64,000 bases of DNA from Caldicellulosiruptoraceae bacterium PP1 (lineage in GTDB: Bacteria; Bacillota; Thermoanaerobacteria; Caldicellulosiruptorales; Caldicellulosiruptoraceae). Below are positions 37,810 through 48,024 of the stretch, piece by piece. Every line of letters begins with the position of its first letter. Position 1 is the stretch's first letter. The position numbers and the translations under genes were made by a program. The notes below the pieces were generated by a model, which did not search any database, had not been told where the DNA came from, and saw only the letters and a program-made list of their open reading frames with translations. The DNA lies in contig JBGGOQ010000006.1 in NCBI GenBank assembly GCA_041320695.1, positions 78,626 through 142,625 on the forward strand, in the 5' to 3' direction.

Positions 37810-39750
37810 ATGAGTATCAATATAACACTTAAAGATGGGAAAGTATTACAATTTGAAAAAGGTGTTAAAGCAATTGATGTTGCAAAAGAAATAAGTATGA
37901 GGCTTTACAAAGAAAGCCTAATTTGCAAAATCAACAATCAAGTTAAAGATTTAACAACTGAGATTCACCAAGATGCAGCAGTTGAATTTTTAAATTTTAA
38001 TGATGAAGAAGGGAAAAAAGCTTTTTGGCATACAACATCTCATGTGTTAGCTCAAGCTGTCAAAAGAATTTTTGGTGATAAAGTAAAACTTGGCATTGGT
38101 CCTGCTATTGATAATGGATTTTATTATGACTTTGATGTGGAAGAATCAATAACAATAGACCTTTTATCAAAAATTGAAGAAGAAATGCAAAAGATTATAA
38201 AAGAAGATTTAGAAATTGAAAGGATAGAACTTTCAAGAGAAGAAGCAGTAAAACTTATGACTGAAAGAAATGAAACATATAAGGTTGAATTAATAAAGGA
38301 TATTCCAGAAGGAGAAACAATTTCTTTTTATAAACAAGGAGAGTTTATTGACCTTTGTGCTGGTCCTCATCTTATATCAACTGGCAAGGTTAAAGCCTTT
38401 AAGTTGATTTCAGTAGCTGGTGCTTATTGGAGAGGAAACTCCAAAAACAAAATGCTTCAAAGAATTTATGGAATTTCTTTTGAAAAGAAATCAGAGCTTG
38501 ATGATTATTTAGTAAAGTTGGAAGAAGCTAAAAAGAGAGACCACAATAAAATTGGTAGGGAGCTTGAGATATTTACAACATCAGATGTTGTTGGGCAAGG
38601 CTTACCACTTCTTATGCCAAAAGGAGCAAAGATTATTCAACTTCTCCAAAGGTTTATTGAAGATGAAGAAGAAAAAAGAGGCTATCAACTTACAAAAACT
38701 CCTTTTATGGCAAAAAGTGACCTTTATAAAATATCAGGGCATTGGGACCATTACAAAGATGGTATGTTTATAATTGAAGATGATGAAAATACATTATTTG
38801 CTTTAAGGCCAATGACTTGTCCATTTCAGTATATTATTTATAACTCAAGGCAAAGAAGTTATAGAGAATTACCAATTAGATATTCAGAAACATCAACACT
38901 ATTTAGAAATGAATCATCAGGTGAAATGCATGGACTTATTAGAGTTCGACAATTTACTTTATCTGATGGCCATATAATTTGTAGGCCTGACCAGATTGAG
39001 GAAGAATTTAAAGGAGCTCTTGATTTAATTCAGTATATTATGAAGGTTTTAGGAATTGAAAATGATATATGGTATAGATTCTCAAGATGGGATCCTAATA
39101 ATAAAGAAAAGTATATTGATAATCCAGAAGCTTGGGAAGTTACAGAAGCAAATATGAAAAACATATTAGATAGATTGGGAATAAATTATAAAGAAGCAAA
39201 AGGTGAGGCTGCTTTTTATGGCCCAAAGCTTGATATTCAGTTTAAGAATGTATATGGAAAAGAAGACACAATAATAACTATTCAAATTGACTTTGCATTA
39301 GCAGAAAGATTTGATATGACTTATGTTGATAGGGATGGAGAAAAGAAAAGACCAATTATTATTCATCGTTCATCAATAGGCTGTTATGAAAGAACACTTG
39401 CAATGCTAATTGAAAAATATGGTGGTGCATTCCCACTATGGCTATCACCAACACAAGTTGTTGTAATTCCAATTTCAGATAACTTTAATGAATATGCATC
39501 ACATGTTTCTAAAGAACTTAAGAAGTATGGCATAAGAGTTGAAGAAGACTTTAGATCAGAAAAGGTTGGGTATAAAATAAGAGAAGCTCAACTCAAAAAG
39601 ATACCATACATGGTTATAGTAGGTGAAAAAGAGGTTGAAAACCAAACTGTAGCTATTAGAGATAGGAAAAAAGGAGATTTAGGCTCTATACAATTAGAAC
39701 AATTTATAAAAATGTTAATTGAAAAGATTAGTGAAAAGAGTATAGATTAA
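37810..39750 (+). CDS. thrS: Threonyl-tRNA synthetase
   Basis: A class II synthetase of 646 aa. It has an N-terminal TGS domain (1-62) and an editing/SAD domain (about 65-225) with HTTSHVLAQAVKR and the CAGPH motif. The catalytic core has RPMTCPFQY (zinc-ligand Cys), LIRVRQFTLSDGHI and HRSSIGCYERTLAMLIE, and the anticodon-binding domain ends the protein. A strong AAGGAGG lies seven bases before ATG 37810. It is controlled by the T-box leader. Confidence 0.98.
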   Translation: MSINITLKDGKVLQFEKGVKAIDVAKEISMRLYKESLICKINNQVKDLTTEIHQDAAVEFLNFNDEEGKKAFWHTTSHVLAQAVKRIFGDKVKLGIGPAIDNGFYYDFDVEESITIDLLSKIEEEMQKIIKEDLEIERIELSREEAVKLMTERNETYKVELIKDIPEGETISFYKQGEFIDLCAGPHLISTGKVKAFKLISVAGAYWRGNSKNKMLQRIYGISFEKKSELDDYLVKLEEAKKRDHNKIGRELEIFTTSDVVGQGLPLLMPKGAKIIQLLQRFIEDEEEKRGYQLTKTPFMAKSDLYKISGHWDHYKDGMFIIEDDENTLFALRPMTCPFQYIIYNSRQRSYRELPIRYSETSTLFRNESSGEMHGLIRVRQFTLSDGHIICRPDQIEEEFKGALDLIQYIMKVLGIENDIWYRFSRWDPNNKEKYIDNPEAWEVTEANMKNILDRLGINYKEAKGEAAFYGPKLDIQFKNVYGKEDTIITIQIDFALAERFDMTYVDRDGEKKRPIIIHRSSIGCYERTLAMLIEKYGGAFPLWLSPTQVVVIPISDNFNEYASHVSKELKKYGIRVEEDFRSEKVGYKIREAQLKKIPYMVIVGEKEVENQTVAIRDRKKGDLGSIQLEQFIKMLIEKISEKSID

Positions 39751-39757
39751 AGAATGG

Positions 39758-39784
39758 TGGGCCAAATTATCTTAATTTGGCCCA
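39758..39784 (+). terminator. Hairpin after thrS (weak terminator)
   Basis: A 12-bp perfect stem, TGGGCCAAATTA (39758-39769) with TAATTTGGCCCA (39773-39784), has a three-base loop. There is no T-run behind it, so termination may be partial. Confidence 0.6.
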
Positions 39785-39809
39785 TATAAATATATAAGGG
39801 GTGATAAGT

Positions 39810-41018
39810 TTGATTACATGGTTGGAATCAATTGAAGAAATTAATAAATTTTTAAGAGATGAAAATATTTTATTTCTATTTGACAAAAATACATTTAATA
39901 TATGTGGAAAATTTTTCAAGAATGTAGAAAAACATATAAGAAAACTTATACTTCCTTCAAATATTCATGCAGATGAAAAAAATATTGGAAGGGTCTTTTT
40001 TGAGGTTTATGAGTATAATATTAGCTTGATATTTTCAGTAGGAAGTGGAACTCTTACAGACATTGCAAGGTATGTTTCGGCAAAAACTAATATAAAGTTT
40101 TTTTCCTTTCCAACAGCCCCATCAATGGATGGATATGCTTCATCAGTCGCTGCATTAACTATAGATGGTATAAAAACTACAGTTCCAGCAAAAGCACCTA
40201 ATAGAATATTTATATATTTACCAATTTTAAAAGAATCACCCATGGAACTAAAAAGAGCTGGTTTTGGAGATTTGATTGGTAAAATTACTGCACTTTTAGA
40301 TTGGAGAATATCAAATATTTTATTTGATGAAAAACTTGATGAAGATATTTTTAGTGATATGAAGCAAGCATATCTTGATACACTAAATAGCATAAGTTCA
40401 AATGACTTTGAAAAAAATCTGATTGATGGGCTTATAAAATCAGGGTTACTGATGAAAAGAATGGGGAATTCTCGTCCTGCTTCGGGTTCTGAACATCATA
40501 TTTCACATTATCTTGAATATAAGGGTTATGACAATATATTCCATGGAATAAAAGTGGGTATAGCTACTATAATAATATTAAAGCTATATAATAGTTTTTT
40601 ACATTTAAGCAAAAATGAAATAAAAAAACAAATAGGATATAATATATCATTAAATGAATGGCAAAAAGAAATACAAAAAGCATATCCTGATAATTATATC
40701 GAAATAATTAATGCAAATATTAATAGAATTAAGGTGTACAATGATGAAGGTTTTAGAAAACAAATTATTAACAAAATAATTGAAAAAAAAGATGAAATAG
40801 ATGATAAAATAAAAGAGTCAATTATTTTGCTTGATAATGTTTATAAAGCATATGAAAAATTAGGTTTTAGTATTGAAAATACAAATATAAAAAGAGAAGA
40901 TTTAATCAATGCTATTTTATATGCTGATAATATAAGAGATAGATTTACAATACTACAACTTCTTGAATTTCTTGGGTTTTTGAATATTGATTGGCTCGAG
41001 GAACATAGAATAATTTAA
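39810..41018 (+). CDS. sn-Glycerol-1-phosphate dehydrogenase-like (AraM/EgsA family)
   Basis: An iron-containing-alcohol-dehydrogenase-like fold that reduces dihydroxyacetone phosphate to sn-glycerol-1-phosphate in characterised relatives. It has the NAD(P)-binding VGSGTLTDIARYVS, FPTAPSMDGYAS, and metal-site motifs with an acidic residue in GFGDLIGK and histidines in SEHHISHYLE and FHGIKVG. The 402-aa length fits bacterial AraM rather than the archaeal enzyme (about 350). TTG 39810 follows AAGGGGTGAT by seven bases; GTG 39801 overlaps that site. No partner lipid-synthesis gene (PcrB-like) is adjacent. Confidence 0.8.
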   Translation: MITWLESIEEINKFLRDENILFLFDKNTFNICGKFFKNVEKHIRKLILPSNIHADEKNIGRVFFEVYEYNISLIFSVGSGTLTDIARYVSAKTNIKFFSFPTAPSMDGYASSVAALTIDGIKTTVPAKAPNRIFIYLPILKESPMELKRAGFGDLIGKITALLDWRISNILFDEKLDEDIFSDMKQAYLDTLNSISSNDFEKNLIDGLIKSGLLMKRMGNSRPASGSEHHISHYLEYKGYDNIFHGIKVGIATIIILKLYNSFLHLSKNEIKKQIGYNISLNEWQKEIQKAYPDNYIEIINANINRIKVYNDEGFRKQIINKIIEKKDEIDDKIKESIILLDNVYKAYEKLGFSIENTNIKREDLINAILYADNIRDRFTILQLLEFLGFLNIDWLEEHRII

Positions 41019-41101
41019 TATGAAACCTGTTTTTGCATATTTATTTTTGGGAAAATATAAATTAAGGTAAACTATAAATTTAATTTTATGGTGATATTTA
41101 T

Positions 41102-42127
41102 ATGTTTAAGATACTAGTGGTTGATGACTCTGCATTTATGAGACAACTAATTAAGAATATTTTAGAAGAAACAGGTATTTTTGAGGTAACTGTTGCACAA
41201 ACCCCATTAATTGCTCTTGATAAGATTCAAAAACAGCAGTTTGATGCTATAACTGTTGATTATGAAATGCCATATATGAATGGTATAGAGCTTATAAAGT
41301 TAATCAATTTTCAATATAAAAATAGAATTATTATGATAAGTGCATATACCTATCCAGAAACTGCCATTACACTAGAAGCCTTAAATAGTGGTGCTTTTGA
41401 TTATGTGTTAAAGCCTACAAGTTTTGAACAAACACAACAATTTTCTAATGAGATTGTTGAAAAATTAAAAGCTGTATGTCTAAAAAATAATACAGATGTT
41501 ATACCTCAGCAGATTCCACAAAATATCAGATCAACATGGGATAGTATTTTAGGAAAGGCAAGAAAAGCTGAGATTGTAGGTATAGGAATATCTACAGGTG
41601 GTCCTCCCGCTTTAGAAAGGATATTTATAAATATCCGTAGGGATTTTCATCTGCCTATTTTGATTGTTCAGCATATGCCACCAAATTTTACAAAAGCTCT
41701 TGCTGAAAGGCTAAGTGCTTTATCTCAATTATGTATTAAAGAGGCAGAAGATAATGAAGAGATTAATAGGGGATGTGTATATATTGCAAAAGGTGGGTAT
41801 CACTTAGCTGTAGAAAATAGAAATGGGAAAAAATATACCAAGCTACTAGATACTGAAAAGGTTACAGGGCATAAACCATCTGCAAACGTATTGTTTTCTT
41901 CAATAGCTGATGTATATGCAAAAAACTCAATTGGTATAATTATGACCGGTATGGGTGGAGATGGTTCTGATGGTTTACTTGAAATGAGAAATAAAGGGGC
42001 TCTTACCATAGCTCAAGATGAAAAAAGTTGTGTAGTTTTTGGTATGCCCAAGGTAGCAATAGATAAAGGAGCTGTCGACATTGTATTGAGTTTAGAAAGT
42101 ATTATTGAATTTTTAAACTCTATATGA
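41102..42127 (+). CDS. cheB: CheB, chemotaxis receptor glutamate methylesterase
   Basis: The receiver domain (1-120) has DD at 8-9, the phospho-acceptor Asp in TVDYEMPYMNG (about 55) and a Lys in LKPTSF. A short linker leads to the methylesterase domain (about 150-341) with Ser in GISTGGPPAL, His in QHMPPNFT and Asp in GMGGDGSDGL. At 341 aa it is full length. No cheA, cheW, cheR or receptor is adjacent, so it is encoded apart from its system. A terminator follows. Confidence 0.93.
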   Translation: MFKILVVDDSAFMRQLIKNILEETGIFEVTVAQTPLIALDKIQKQQFDAITVDYEMPYMNGIELIKLINFQYKNRIIMISAYTYPETAITLEALNSGAFDYVLKPTSFEQTQQFSNEIVEKLKAVCLKNNTDVIPQQIPQNIRSTWDSILGKARKAEIVGIGISTGGPPALERIFINIRRDFHLPILIVQHMPPNFTKALAERLSALSQLCIKEAEDNEEINRGCVYIAKGGYHLAVENRNGKKYTKLLDTEKVTGHKPSANVLFSSIADVYAKNSIGIIMTGMGGDGSDGLLEMRNKGALTIAQDEKSCVVFGMPKVAIDKGAVDIVLSLESIIEFLNSI

Positions 42128-42155
42128 ATAAATAATAACAATATTCAAAATACAT

Positions 42156-42186
42156 AATAAAAGCCTATTTTATAGGCTTTTATTTG
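42156..42186 (+). terminator. Terminator after cheB
   Basis: A 12-bp stem, AATAAAAGCCTA (42156-42167) with TAGGCTTTTATT (42173-42184), has a five-base loop and is followed by TG(T)6. Confidence 0.85.
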
Positions 42187-42227
42187 TTTTTTCAAAGGTT
42201 ACATAATAAAAAAAATATAAAATTATC

Positions 42228-42255
42228 TTGATAAATTTTATAATGAGTGTATAAT
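42228..42255 (+). promoter_or_regulatory. Promoter of the amino-acid ABC operon
   Basis: TTGATA (42228-42233) and TATAAT (42250-42255) with a 16-base spacer, 40 bases before the substrate-binding protein gene. A second TATAAT at 42263-42268 lacks a good -35 box. Confidence 0.6.
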
Positions 42256-42295
42256 TAAAACGTATAATTATTAAAGTTTTGAAAGGAGAGTTTTT

Positions 42296-43102
42296 ATGAA
42301 GAAAAAAATAGTTGCAACATTACTAGTTATGTTAATTGCTATTTCATTATTACTTACAAGTTTTGCTCAAAATAGTTCTAAAAAACTTACAACATTAGAC
42401 AAAATTAAATCAACAAAGGTTTTCAAAATTGGTATGGACGATACATTTCCACCAATGGAATACAATGATGATAACGGGAATATTGTTGGATTTGACGTTG
42501 ATATGGGTAAAGAACTTGCAAAAAGGCTTGGTGCAAAAGCACAATTTATTAGTATTGACTGGAATGGTATTCAAACTGGATTAAAAGCAAAAAAATATGA
42601 TGCAATTATTTCTTGTTTTAGTATAACAGAAGAAAGAAAAAAATCATTTAATTTAACTGATCCATATCTTTATATTAAACAAGTTGTTGCGGTAAAAGCT
42701 GGTGATAAATCAATTAAAAAACCAGAAGATTTAAAAGGCAAAAAAATTGCTGTACAAGCTAACACAACAGGTGATAATGCAGTTAAGGAGTTAAAGTTTA
42801 TAAACTATGAAAAAGATGTAACACAATATGATAGAATCATAGATGCTTTTCATGAGTTAGAACTCGGAAGAAGAAATGCCATTGTTATTGACTCAGTTGT
42901 TGCATACTATTATAAAAGAACAAACCCAAAGAAGTTTGATGTAGCAAAGGTTGAACTTCAAAAAGAACCAGTAGGTATAGCAGTTAGAAAAGAAGATAAA
43001 GAGCTTTATAATGCAGTTCAAAAAGCATTAAAAGATATGAAGAAAGATGGTACATTAGCAAAGATATCTAAAAAATGGTTTGGTGAAGATATAACAAAGT
43101 AA
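42296..43102 (+). CDS. Polar amino-acid ABC transporter substrate-binding protein (SBP_bac_3)
   Basis: A secreted solute-binding protein of 268 aa with a signal peptide (1-24). The family-3 pattern includes FKIGMDDTFPPMEY, the G-FDVDMGKELAKRLG signature and the DAIISCFSITEERKKSFNLTDPY segment, ending in GTLAKISKKWFGEDI. The signal lacks a clear lipobox cysteine. The acidic/aromatic pocket is typical of glutamine, cystine or basic amino-acid binders; exact substrate is unclear. GAAAGGAGAG precedes ATG. It is the first gene of a three-gene transporter operon. Confidence 0.9.
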   Translation: MKKKIVATLLVMLIAISLLLTSFAQNSSKKLTTLDKIKSTKVFKIGMDDTFPPMEYNDDNGNIVGFDVDMGKELAKRLGAKAQFISIDWNGIQTGLKAKKYDAIISCFSITEERKKSFNLTDPYLYIKQVVAVKAGDKSIKKPEDLKGKKIAVQANTTGDNAVKELKFINYEKDVTQYDRIIDAFHELELGRRNAIVIDSVVAYYYKRTNPKKFDVAKVELQKEPVGIAVRKEDKELYNAVQKALKDMKKDGTLAKISKKWFGEDITK

Positions 43103-43120
43103 CAACTGAGGTGGACGATT

Positions 43121-43777
43121 TTGAGTGATAATATAATATTAAAATATTTTCCATTATTATTAAAATCAAGTGTTATAACAATTGAACTTACTGCAATTGC
43201 TGTTACAGTTGGACTTATTTTTGGTTTGATTGCAGCTTTATTAAGGATATCCAAGGTAAGACCACTTAAATGGATTGGAAGCTTTTATATCTGGCTTTTT
43301 AGAGGAACACCACTTCTACTTCAAATATTTTTTATATACTATGGGCTTCCAAGTTTCTTTCCATCGCTTACATTACCAGCTTTTGCAGCAGGTGTTATTG
43401 CACTTATTATAAATTCAGGTGCATACACAGCAGAGATTATACGTGCAGCTATTCAGTCAATTGACAAAGGACAATATGAAGCTGCTAAATCACTAGGGAT
43501 GACATATGGACAAACAATGAGGCTTATAATAATACCACAAACCTATAAAAGATTAATACCGCCAATAGGAAATGAGTTTATTGCACTTTTAAAGGATTCA
43601 TCACTTGTTTCAGTTATTGGTATGACAGAGCTTATGCGTGCAGCTCAACTTAAAGCATCAGCGACAGGTAGAGATGCTGAGATATATCTATCAGCACTAA
43701 TGATTTATTTAGCTTTAACAACAATATTTACTGCAATTTTCAATTGGCTTGAAAAAAGGATGGGAAAATATGAGTAA
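43121..43777 (+). CDS. Amino-acid ABC transporter permease (HisM/GlnP type)
   Basis: A 218-aa permease with five membrane spans. It shows [20 protein letters not shown] and the EAA-loop region [23 protein letters not shown] followed by the conserved [17 protein letters not shown]. The start is TTG 43121 behind GAGGTGGA. It is co-transcribed with the substrate-binding protein and the ATPase, which overlaps its 3' end by eight bases. Confidence 0.93.
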   Translation: MSDNIILKYFPLLLKSSVITIELTAIAVTVGLIFGLIAALLRISKVRPLKWIGSFYIWLFRGTPLLLQIFFIYYGLPSFFPSLTLPAFAAGVIALIINSGAYTAEIIRAAIQSIDKGQYEAAKSLGMTYGQTMRLIIIPQTYKRLIPPIGNEFIALLKDSSLVSVIGMTELMRAAQLKASATGRDAEIYLSALMIYLALTTIFTAIFNWLEKRMGKYE

Positions 43778-44537
43778 TGATAAGATGATAAAAGCCTACA
43801 ATATAGTAAAATATTTTGGACATAATTTAGTATTGAATAAAGTTTCACTTGATGTTGATAAAGGTGAGGTTGTGGTAGTTATAGGTCCATCTGGTTCAGG
43901 TAAAAGTACATTTATAAGATGTCTTAACCATTTAGAAAAGATACATTCAGGATATATAGAAATTGACGGATTTGTAATAGAAGATAAACTAGAGGAAGGG
44001 CAACACAAAAAACATAAATCTCATGAAATAGCTAAATTTTGTTCACAAGTGGGGATGGTTTTTCAAAGATTCAACCTTTTCCCACACATGACTGCATTAG
44101 AGAATGTAACGGTAGCACCAATAAATGTAAATAAAATGCCAAAAGAAGAGGCCAAAGAACTTGGTATAGAGCTTCTAAAAAAGGTTGGATTAGAAGACAA
44201 AGCTAATTCATATCCTTCACAACTTTCAGGCGGTCAACAGCAGAGAGTAGCAATAGCAAGAGCATTAGCTATGAAACCAAAAGTAATGCTTTTTGATGAG
44301 CCAACATCGGCACTTGACCCAGAACTTGTTGGTGAGGTTTTAAATGTAATAAAAGAGTTAGCTGATGAAGGTATGACAATGATTATTGTAACTCATGAAA
44401 TGGGCTTTGCAAAAGAAGTTGCAGATAGGGTTATTTTTATGGATAATGGTGTAATTATTGAAGAAGGAACACCAGATGAGATTTTTAATAATCCAAAGCA
44501 AGAAAGAACAAAATCATTTTTACAAAAGATATTGTAA
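43770..44537 (+). CDS. Amino-acid ABC transporter ATPase (GlnQ/HisP type)
   Basis: Walker [10 protein letters not shown] (about 34-42), Q-loop [10 protein letters not shown], signature LSGGQQQR, Walker [15 protein letters not shown] and switch His in VTHEMGFA. The [15 protein letters not shown] end is typical of polar amino-acid ATPases. A ten-residue insertion (about 75-86, rich in Lys/His) precedes the Q-loop. ATG 43770 is preferred to the upstream in-frame start inside the permease. 255 aa. Confidence 0.94.
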   Translation: MSNDKMIKAYNIVKYFGHNLVLNKVSLDVDKGEVVVVIGPSGSGKSTFIRCLNHLEKIHSGYIEIDGFVIEDKLEEGQHKKHKSHEIAKFCSQVGMVFQRFNLFPHMTALENVTVAPINVNKMPKEEAKELGIELLKKVGLEDKANSYPSQLSGGQQQRVAIARALAMKPKVMLFDEPTSALDPELVGEVLNVIKELADEGMTMIIVTHEMGFAKEVADRVIFMDNGVIIEEGTPDEIFNNPKQERTKSFLQKIL

Positions 44538-44581
44538 AAGTAATTAAATTCTGATAAATTGAATATATTGAAGTGTATTTG

Positions 44582-44617
44582 GGCTGCAACATAATTGTTG
44601 TAGCCTTAATTTTTGAT
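44582..44617 (+). terminator. Terminator after the amino-acid ABC operon
   Basis: GGCTGCAACA (44582-44591) pairs with TGTTGTAGCC through G-T pairs around a short loop, followed by TTAATTTTT. Confidence 0.7.
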
Positions 44618-44642
44618 ATTCTTGTTAGAAAGGATTTTGTTT

Positions 44643-45545
44643 ATGACTAAAAGACAACAACATATTGCAGACTTACTATTACTTTTTGTAACATGTGTTT
44701 GGGGAGCTTCTTTTATTTTAATGAAACGAACTGTTGAAAGCTTAGCTCCATCACAATACTTAGCAATAAGATTTATTTTGGCTTCAATAATATTATTTAT
44801 TATATTTTTTAAAAGAATAAAGACTATTAAAAGAAATGAGTTATTATATGGTTTTATAATAGGTATATTTTTATTTTTAGGAATGATTTTACAAGTTATT
44901 GGTCTTCAATTTACATATGCTTCAAAGTCAGCTTTTATAACAGGATTAACAGTAGTATTAGTTCCGATTTTTGTAGCAATTATTTTTAGGAAGCTACCTA
45001 AAATTAATGTATTTATTGGTGTTATTTTAGCCTTTTTTGGTATTTGGTTATTAAATGGTGCTAAGTTAAATGGTTTTAACTTAGGTGATACATTAACATT
45101 TATTTCTGACTTAGCTTTTGTTGCTCAAATTATTGCTATTGATGTATTTACTTCAAAAAAGGATATAAATTCAATTAACACTGCACTAATCCAAATATCA
45201 ACAGCAGCAGTTTTGTTTACTGCGTTTAGTTTGTTTTTCGAAAGAAAACCACTAAATTTTGGATTATTTAATACAGTTTCAATAATAACAATATTAGTAA
45301 CAGGTGTTTTAGGAACTGCACTTGCTTTTACAATACAGGTTGTAGTCCAAAAATATACAACACCAACACATACTGCATTAATTTTTTCGGCAGAGCCTGT
45401 GTTTGGAGCCATTTTTGCATCTATTATACCTTCTTCAAATGGACAGGTTGAAATTTTAAGCCTTATTTCTTACATTGGTTGTTTTTTAATATTACTTGGC
45501 AATTTATCGGCTGAATTTGAATTTAAGTGGAGTGAAAAAAGATGA
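44643..45545 (+). CDS. EamA-family (DMT superfamily) permease
   Basis: A 300-aa integral membrane protein with ten hydrophobic segments arranged as two EamA repeats. The first begins with LLLFVTCVWGASFILMKR and the conserved LAIRFILASIILF follows. The second includes AEPVFGAIFASIIPSS. Members move amino acids or metabolites; the substrate is unknown. ATG 44643 has AAAGGA at good distance. It overlaps the next gene by four bases (ATGA). Confidence 0.85.
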   Translation: MTKRQQHIADLLLLFVTCVWGASFILMKRTVESLAPSQYLAIRFILASIILFIIFFKRIKTIKRNELLYGFIIGIFLFLGMILQVIGLQFTYASKSAFITGLTVVLVPIFVAIIFRKLPKINVFIGVILAFFGIWLLNGAKLNGFNLGDTLTFISDLAFVAQIIAIDVFTSKKDINSINTALIQISTAAVLFTAFSLFFERKPLNFGLFNTVSIITILVTGVLGTALAFTIQVVVQKYTTPTHTALIFSAEPVFGAIFASIIPSSNGQVEILSLISYIGCFLILLGNLSAEFEFKWSEKR

Positions 45546-48013
45546 AAATTACTTTTTTGGGTGGAGCAAATGAAGTTGGGGCATCATCATGTATTATAAA
45601 TATTTCAAATAAAAACATATTAATAGACTCTGGAATAAGAATGAAAGAAGAAAAACTCCCTAACCTTCAACTACTTAAAGATTATGGTGGAGTTGATTTT
45701 GCATTAATATCACATGCTCATATGGACCACATTGGAAGCTTTCCTATTGTAGCACGTGAATATCCCAATGTTTTGTATTATGCAACTCATGCAACTAAAG
45801 ACTTAATTAAGGTTCTTTTGTATGACAGCATAAAAGTGATGGACCTTTGGGAAGAAGAAATTCCACTGTATGCCGAAAAAAATGTTGAAAATTTCTTAGA
45901 TTCAATAGTTACTTATTCTTATAATTTCACTTTTGAACCTATTGAAGGTATTAAAATTACCTTTTTTCCTGCAGGGCATATTTTAGGGGCTTCAATGATA
46001 TTTATTCAAAGCCCTGAAGGTAGTCTACTTTATACAGGTGATTTTTCAATAAGTAAGCAGCTAACTGTTGAAAAAGCAAGTATTCCAAAAATAAAACCAG
46101 ATGTTGTAATTTGCGAGTCTACATATGGAGATAGAATTCACACAAATAGAACTTTTGAGGAAGAAAGGCTTTTTTTAGCAATACAAAATACAATAAAAAA
46201 TGGTGGTAAGGTTTTAATTCCAGCTTTTGCAGTAGGTAGAGCTCAAGAGATTATATTAATATTAAAGAACTTTATGAAAAAGAAAAAAGAGAAATTCAAT
46301 ATATTTATTGATGGAATGGTAAAAGATGTAATTAGAATATATGAAAGAAACCCTAATTATATTAGCTCTCGATATTCAAAGCTGCTTCTAAAAGGTGAAC
46401 AAGTTTTTAGAGGTGATAATGTTCTATTTATAGAAAATAAAAACCAACGTGAAAAGCTTTTATCAACAAATGAACCATGTGTAATTATCTCAAGCTCTGG
46501 GATGTTAACTGGAGGTCCTTCAGTTCTTTATGCCAAAAGTATTATATCTAATGAGAAAAACCTAATTGCAATAACTGGCTATCAAGATGAAGAATCTCCT
46601 GGAAGAAAACTATTAGAACTTACAGAGGACTTAAGTGAGAAAAAGATTGAATTTGATGGAAATATATATGATGTAAAATGTAAGGTTGATAAATTTGGTC
46701 TTTCTGCTCATGCTGACAGAACTGAGATTTTAGGTTTAATGCAGGTATTAAAACCAAAGAATATTATTTTTGTTCATGGGCAGGGAGAAGCAATAAATGA
46801 GCTTTCAAATATGGCTATAAAAGAACTTGATGCCTTTGTTTTAATTCCAAATAACTGCGAATTAAATTCAATTCAAGTTGAAAAACCAAGAAAACAACTA
46901 ACCTATTTTAATGTAAAAAGACTTCAAAAAGATGACCATATTAATAGCTCTAATATTTATGAACTATGGCAATATCTTGTGTCACAAGGTCAAGTAGGTA
47001 ATCATATAACATCTGAACATGCTATTACAATTTGGAATGGATATAAAGAGATTAATAATGATGAATCAAAACGTGTATTTGATATATTAAAAGAAACACC
47101 TTATTTTGAGCAAAATCACAAAAGACCATATTTATTTAAGATTTTATCAATTCAAGAGGTTGAAGAAAAAACAAAGCCTAAACTTATGGAACAGAACACT
47201 TTTAGAAATAAGGCTATTGAACTTTTTGAAGAATATGGACTATATAAAGTAAGTTTCGATGTTGCAAACAACTCTGCCACATTATTTTTTAATTATCCTA
47301 AGATAGCAGAAGAATTGATGGATAAAATAGAAAAATTACAAAGTGAAAGCCTTTGGGATATAAAAATAAATCAGAATATAAACTTAAATTATGCCAATAA
47401 AGAGATAACAGAGTTATGCAATAAATATAATATTGTTCCTTTTAAGATATCTTATAATCCAATTTCACAAATATTTTTAGTAAAGATTGAGAAAGAAAAT
47501 CCTAACTTAGAAATAATTGCTGATAGATTCTATCAAAAATCAAGGATTAGAATTGAATTTGACTATCCAAAACAGAAACAAGAGATTTTTATAGAACAAA
47601 ATAGTGATAAGATGGAACAAAACAAGGCATTAACATTAATAGAGATTGAATTTGAAGATAAACCACATAAAATCTACAAAAAGAGCATAAAAAATAACGG
47701 TCAATATATTGAGGTAAGCTTTATCTCACCGCAAATTGGAAATAGATACTTAAACCAAATAAAAAAACTACAAGAAAAGACTGGTTGGTCAATTGAAATA
47801 TCAGAAAGCATAAATCAAAATGAGATATCAAAGATCATCTATGAAATGTTTAATCGGTTTAATATTGTTTTAGCTAAGAATCCAAGCTTTCTACCTCACC
47901 AGCTAAAATTTGTCGCATATACTACACAAGAGATTGATGAAGATTTAAAAAGATTAATTGAAGAAGAATTTATTGAAAAAACAGGTTTAAAAATTGACAT
48001 TATAAAGAAATGA
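45542..48013 (+). CDS. Beta-CASP metallo-beta-lactamase-fold RNA nuclease with duplicated C-terminal domain
   Basis: The N-terminal MBL/beta-CASP part (about 1-440) has HAHMDH (motif 2), HILGAS (motif 3), YTGDFS (motif 4), and the beta-CASP motifs with CESTYGDR, IPAFAVGRAQE and the final SAHADR and VHGQGEA. These mark CPSF73/Ysh1-like RNA-processing hydrolases. At 823 aa it is nearly twice the usual 450-550 aa. The extra C-terminus contains two related units, residues about 576-673 and 718-821. Each reads as beta strand, a LxKIxKLQxExxW helix, WxIxIxxxIN, a helix and a long strand. They may bind RNA; this is inference. Confidence 0.88.
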   Translation: MKITFLGGANEVGASSCIINISNKNILIDSGIRMKEEKLPNLQLLKDYGGVDFALISHAHMDHIGSFPIVAREYPNVLYYATHATKDLIKVLLYDSIKVMDLWEEEIPLYAEKNVENFLDSIVTYSYNFTFEPIEGIKITFFPAGHILGASMIFIQSPEGSLLYTGDFSISKQLTVEKASIPKIKPDVVICESTYGDRIHTNRTFEEERLFLAIQNTIKNGGKVLIPAFAVGRAQEIILILKNFMKKKKEKFNIFIDGMVKDVIRIYERNPNYISSRYSKLLLKGEQVFRGDNVLFIENKNQREKLLSTNEPCVIISSSGMLTGGPSVLYAKSIISNEKNLIAITGYQDEESPGRKLLELTEDLSEKKIEFDGNIYDVKCKVDKFGLSAHADRTEILGLMQVLKPKNIIFVHGQGEAINELSNMAIKELDAFVLIPNNCELNSIQVEKPRKQLTYFNVKRLQKDDHINSSNIYELWQYLVSQGQVGNHITSEHAITIWNGYKEINNDESKRVFDILKETPYFEQNHKRPYLFKILSIQEVEEKTKPKLMEQNTFRNKAIELFEEYGLYKVSFDVANNSATLFFNYPKIAEELMDKIEKLQSESLWDIKINQNINLNYANKEITELCNKYNIVPFKISYNPISQIFLVKIEKENPNLEIIADRFYQKSRIRIEFDYPKQKQEIFIEQNSDKMEQNKALTLIEIEFEDKPHKIYKKSIKNNGQYIEVSFISPQIGNRYLNQIKKLQEKTGWSIEISESINQNEISKIIYEMFNRFNIVLAKNPSFLPHQLKFVAYTTQEIDEDLKRLIEEEFIEKTGLKIDIIKK

Positions 48014-48024
48014 AAAATAAATGA

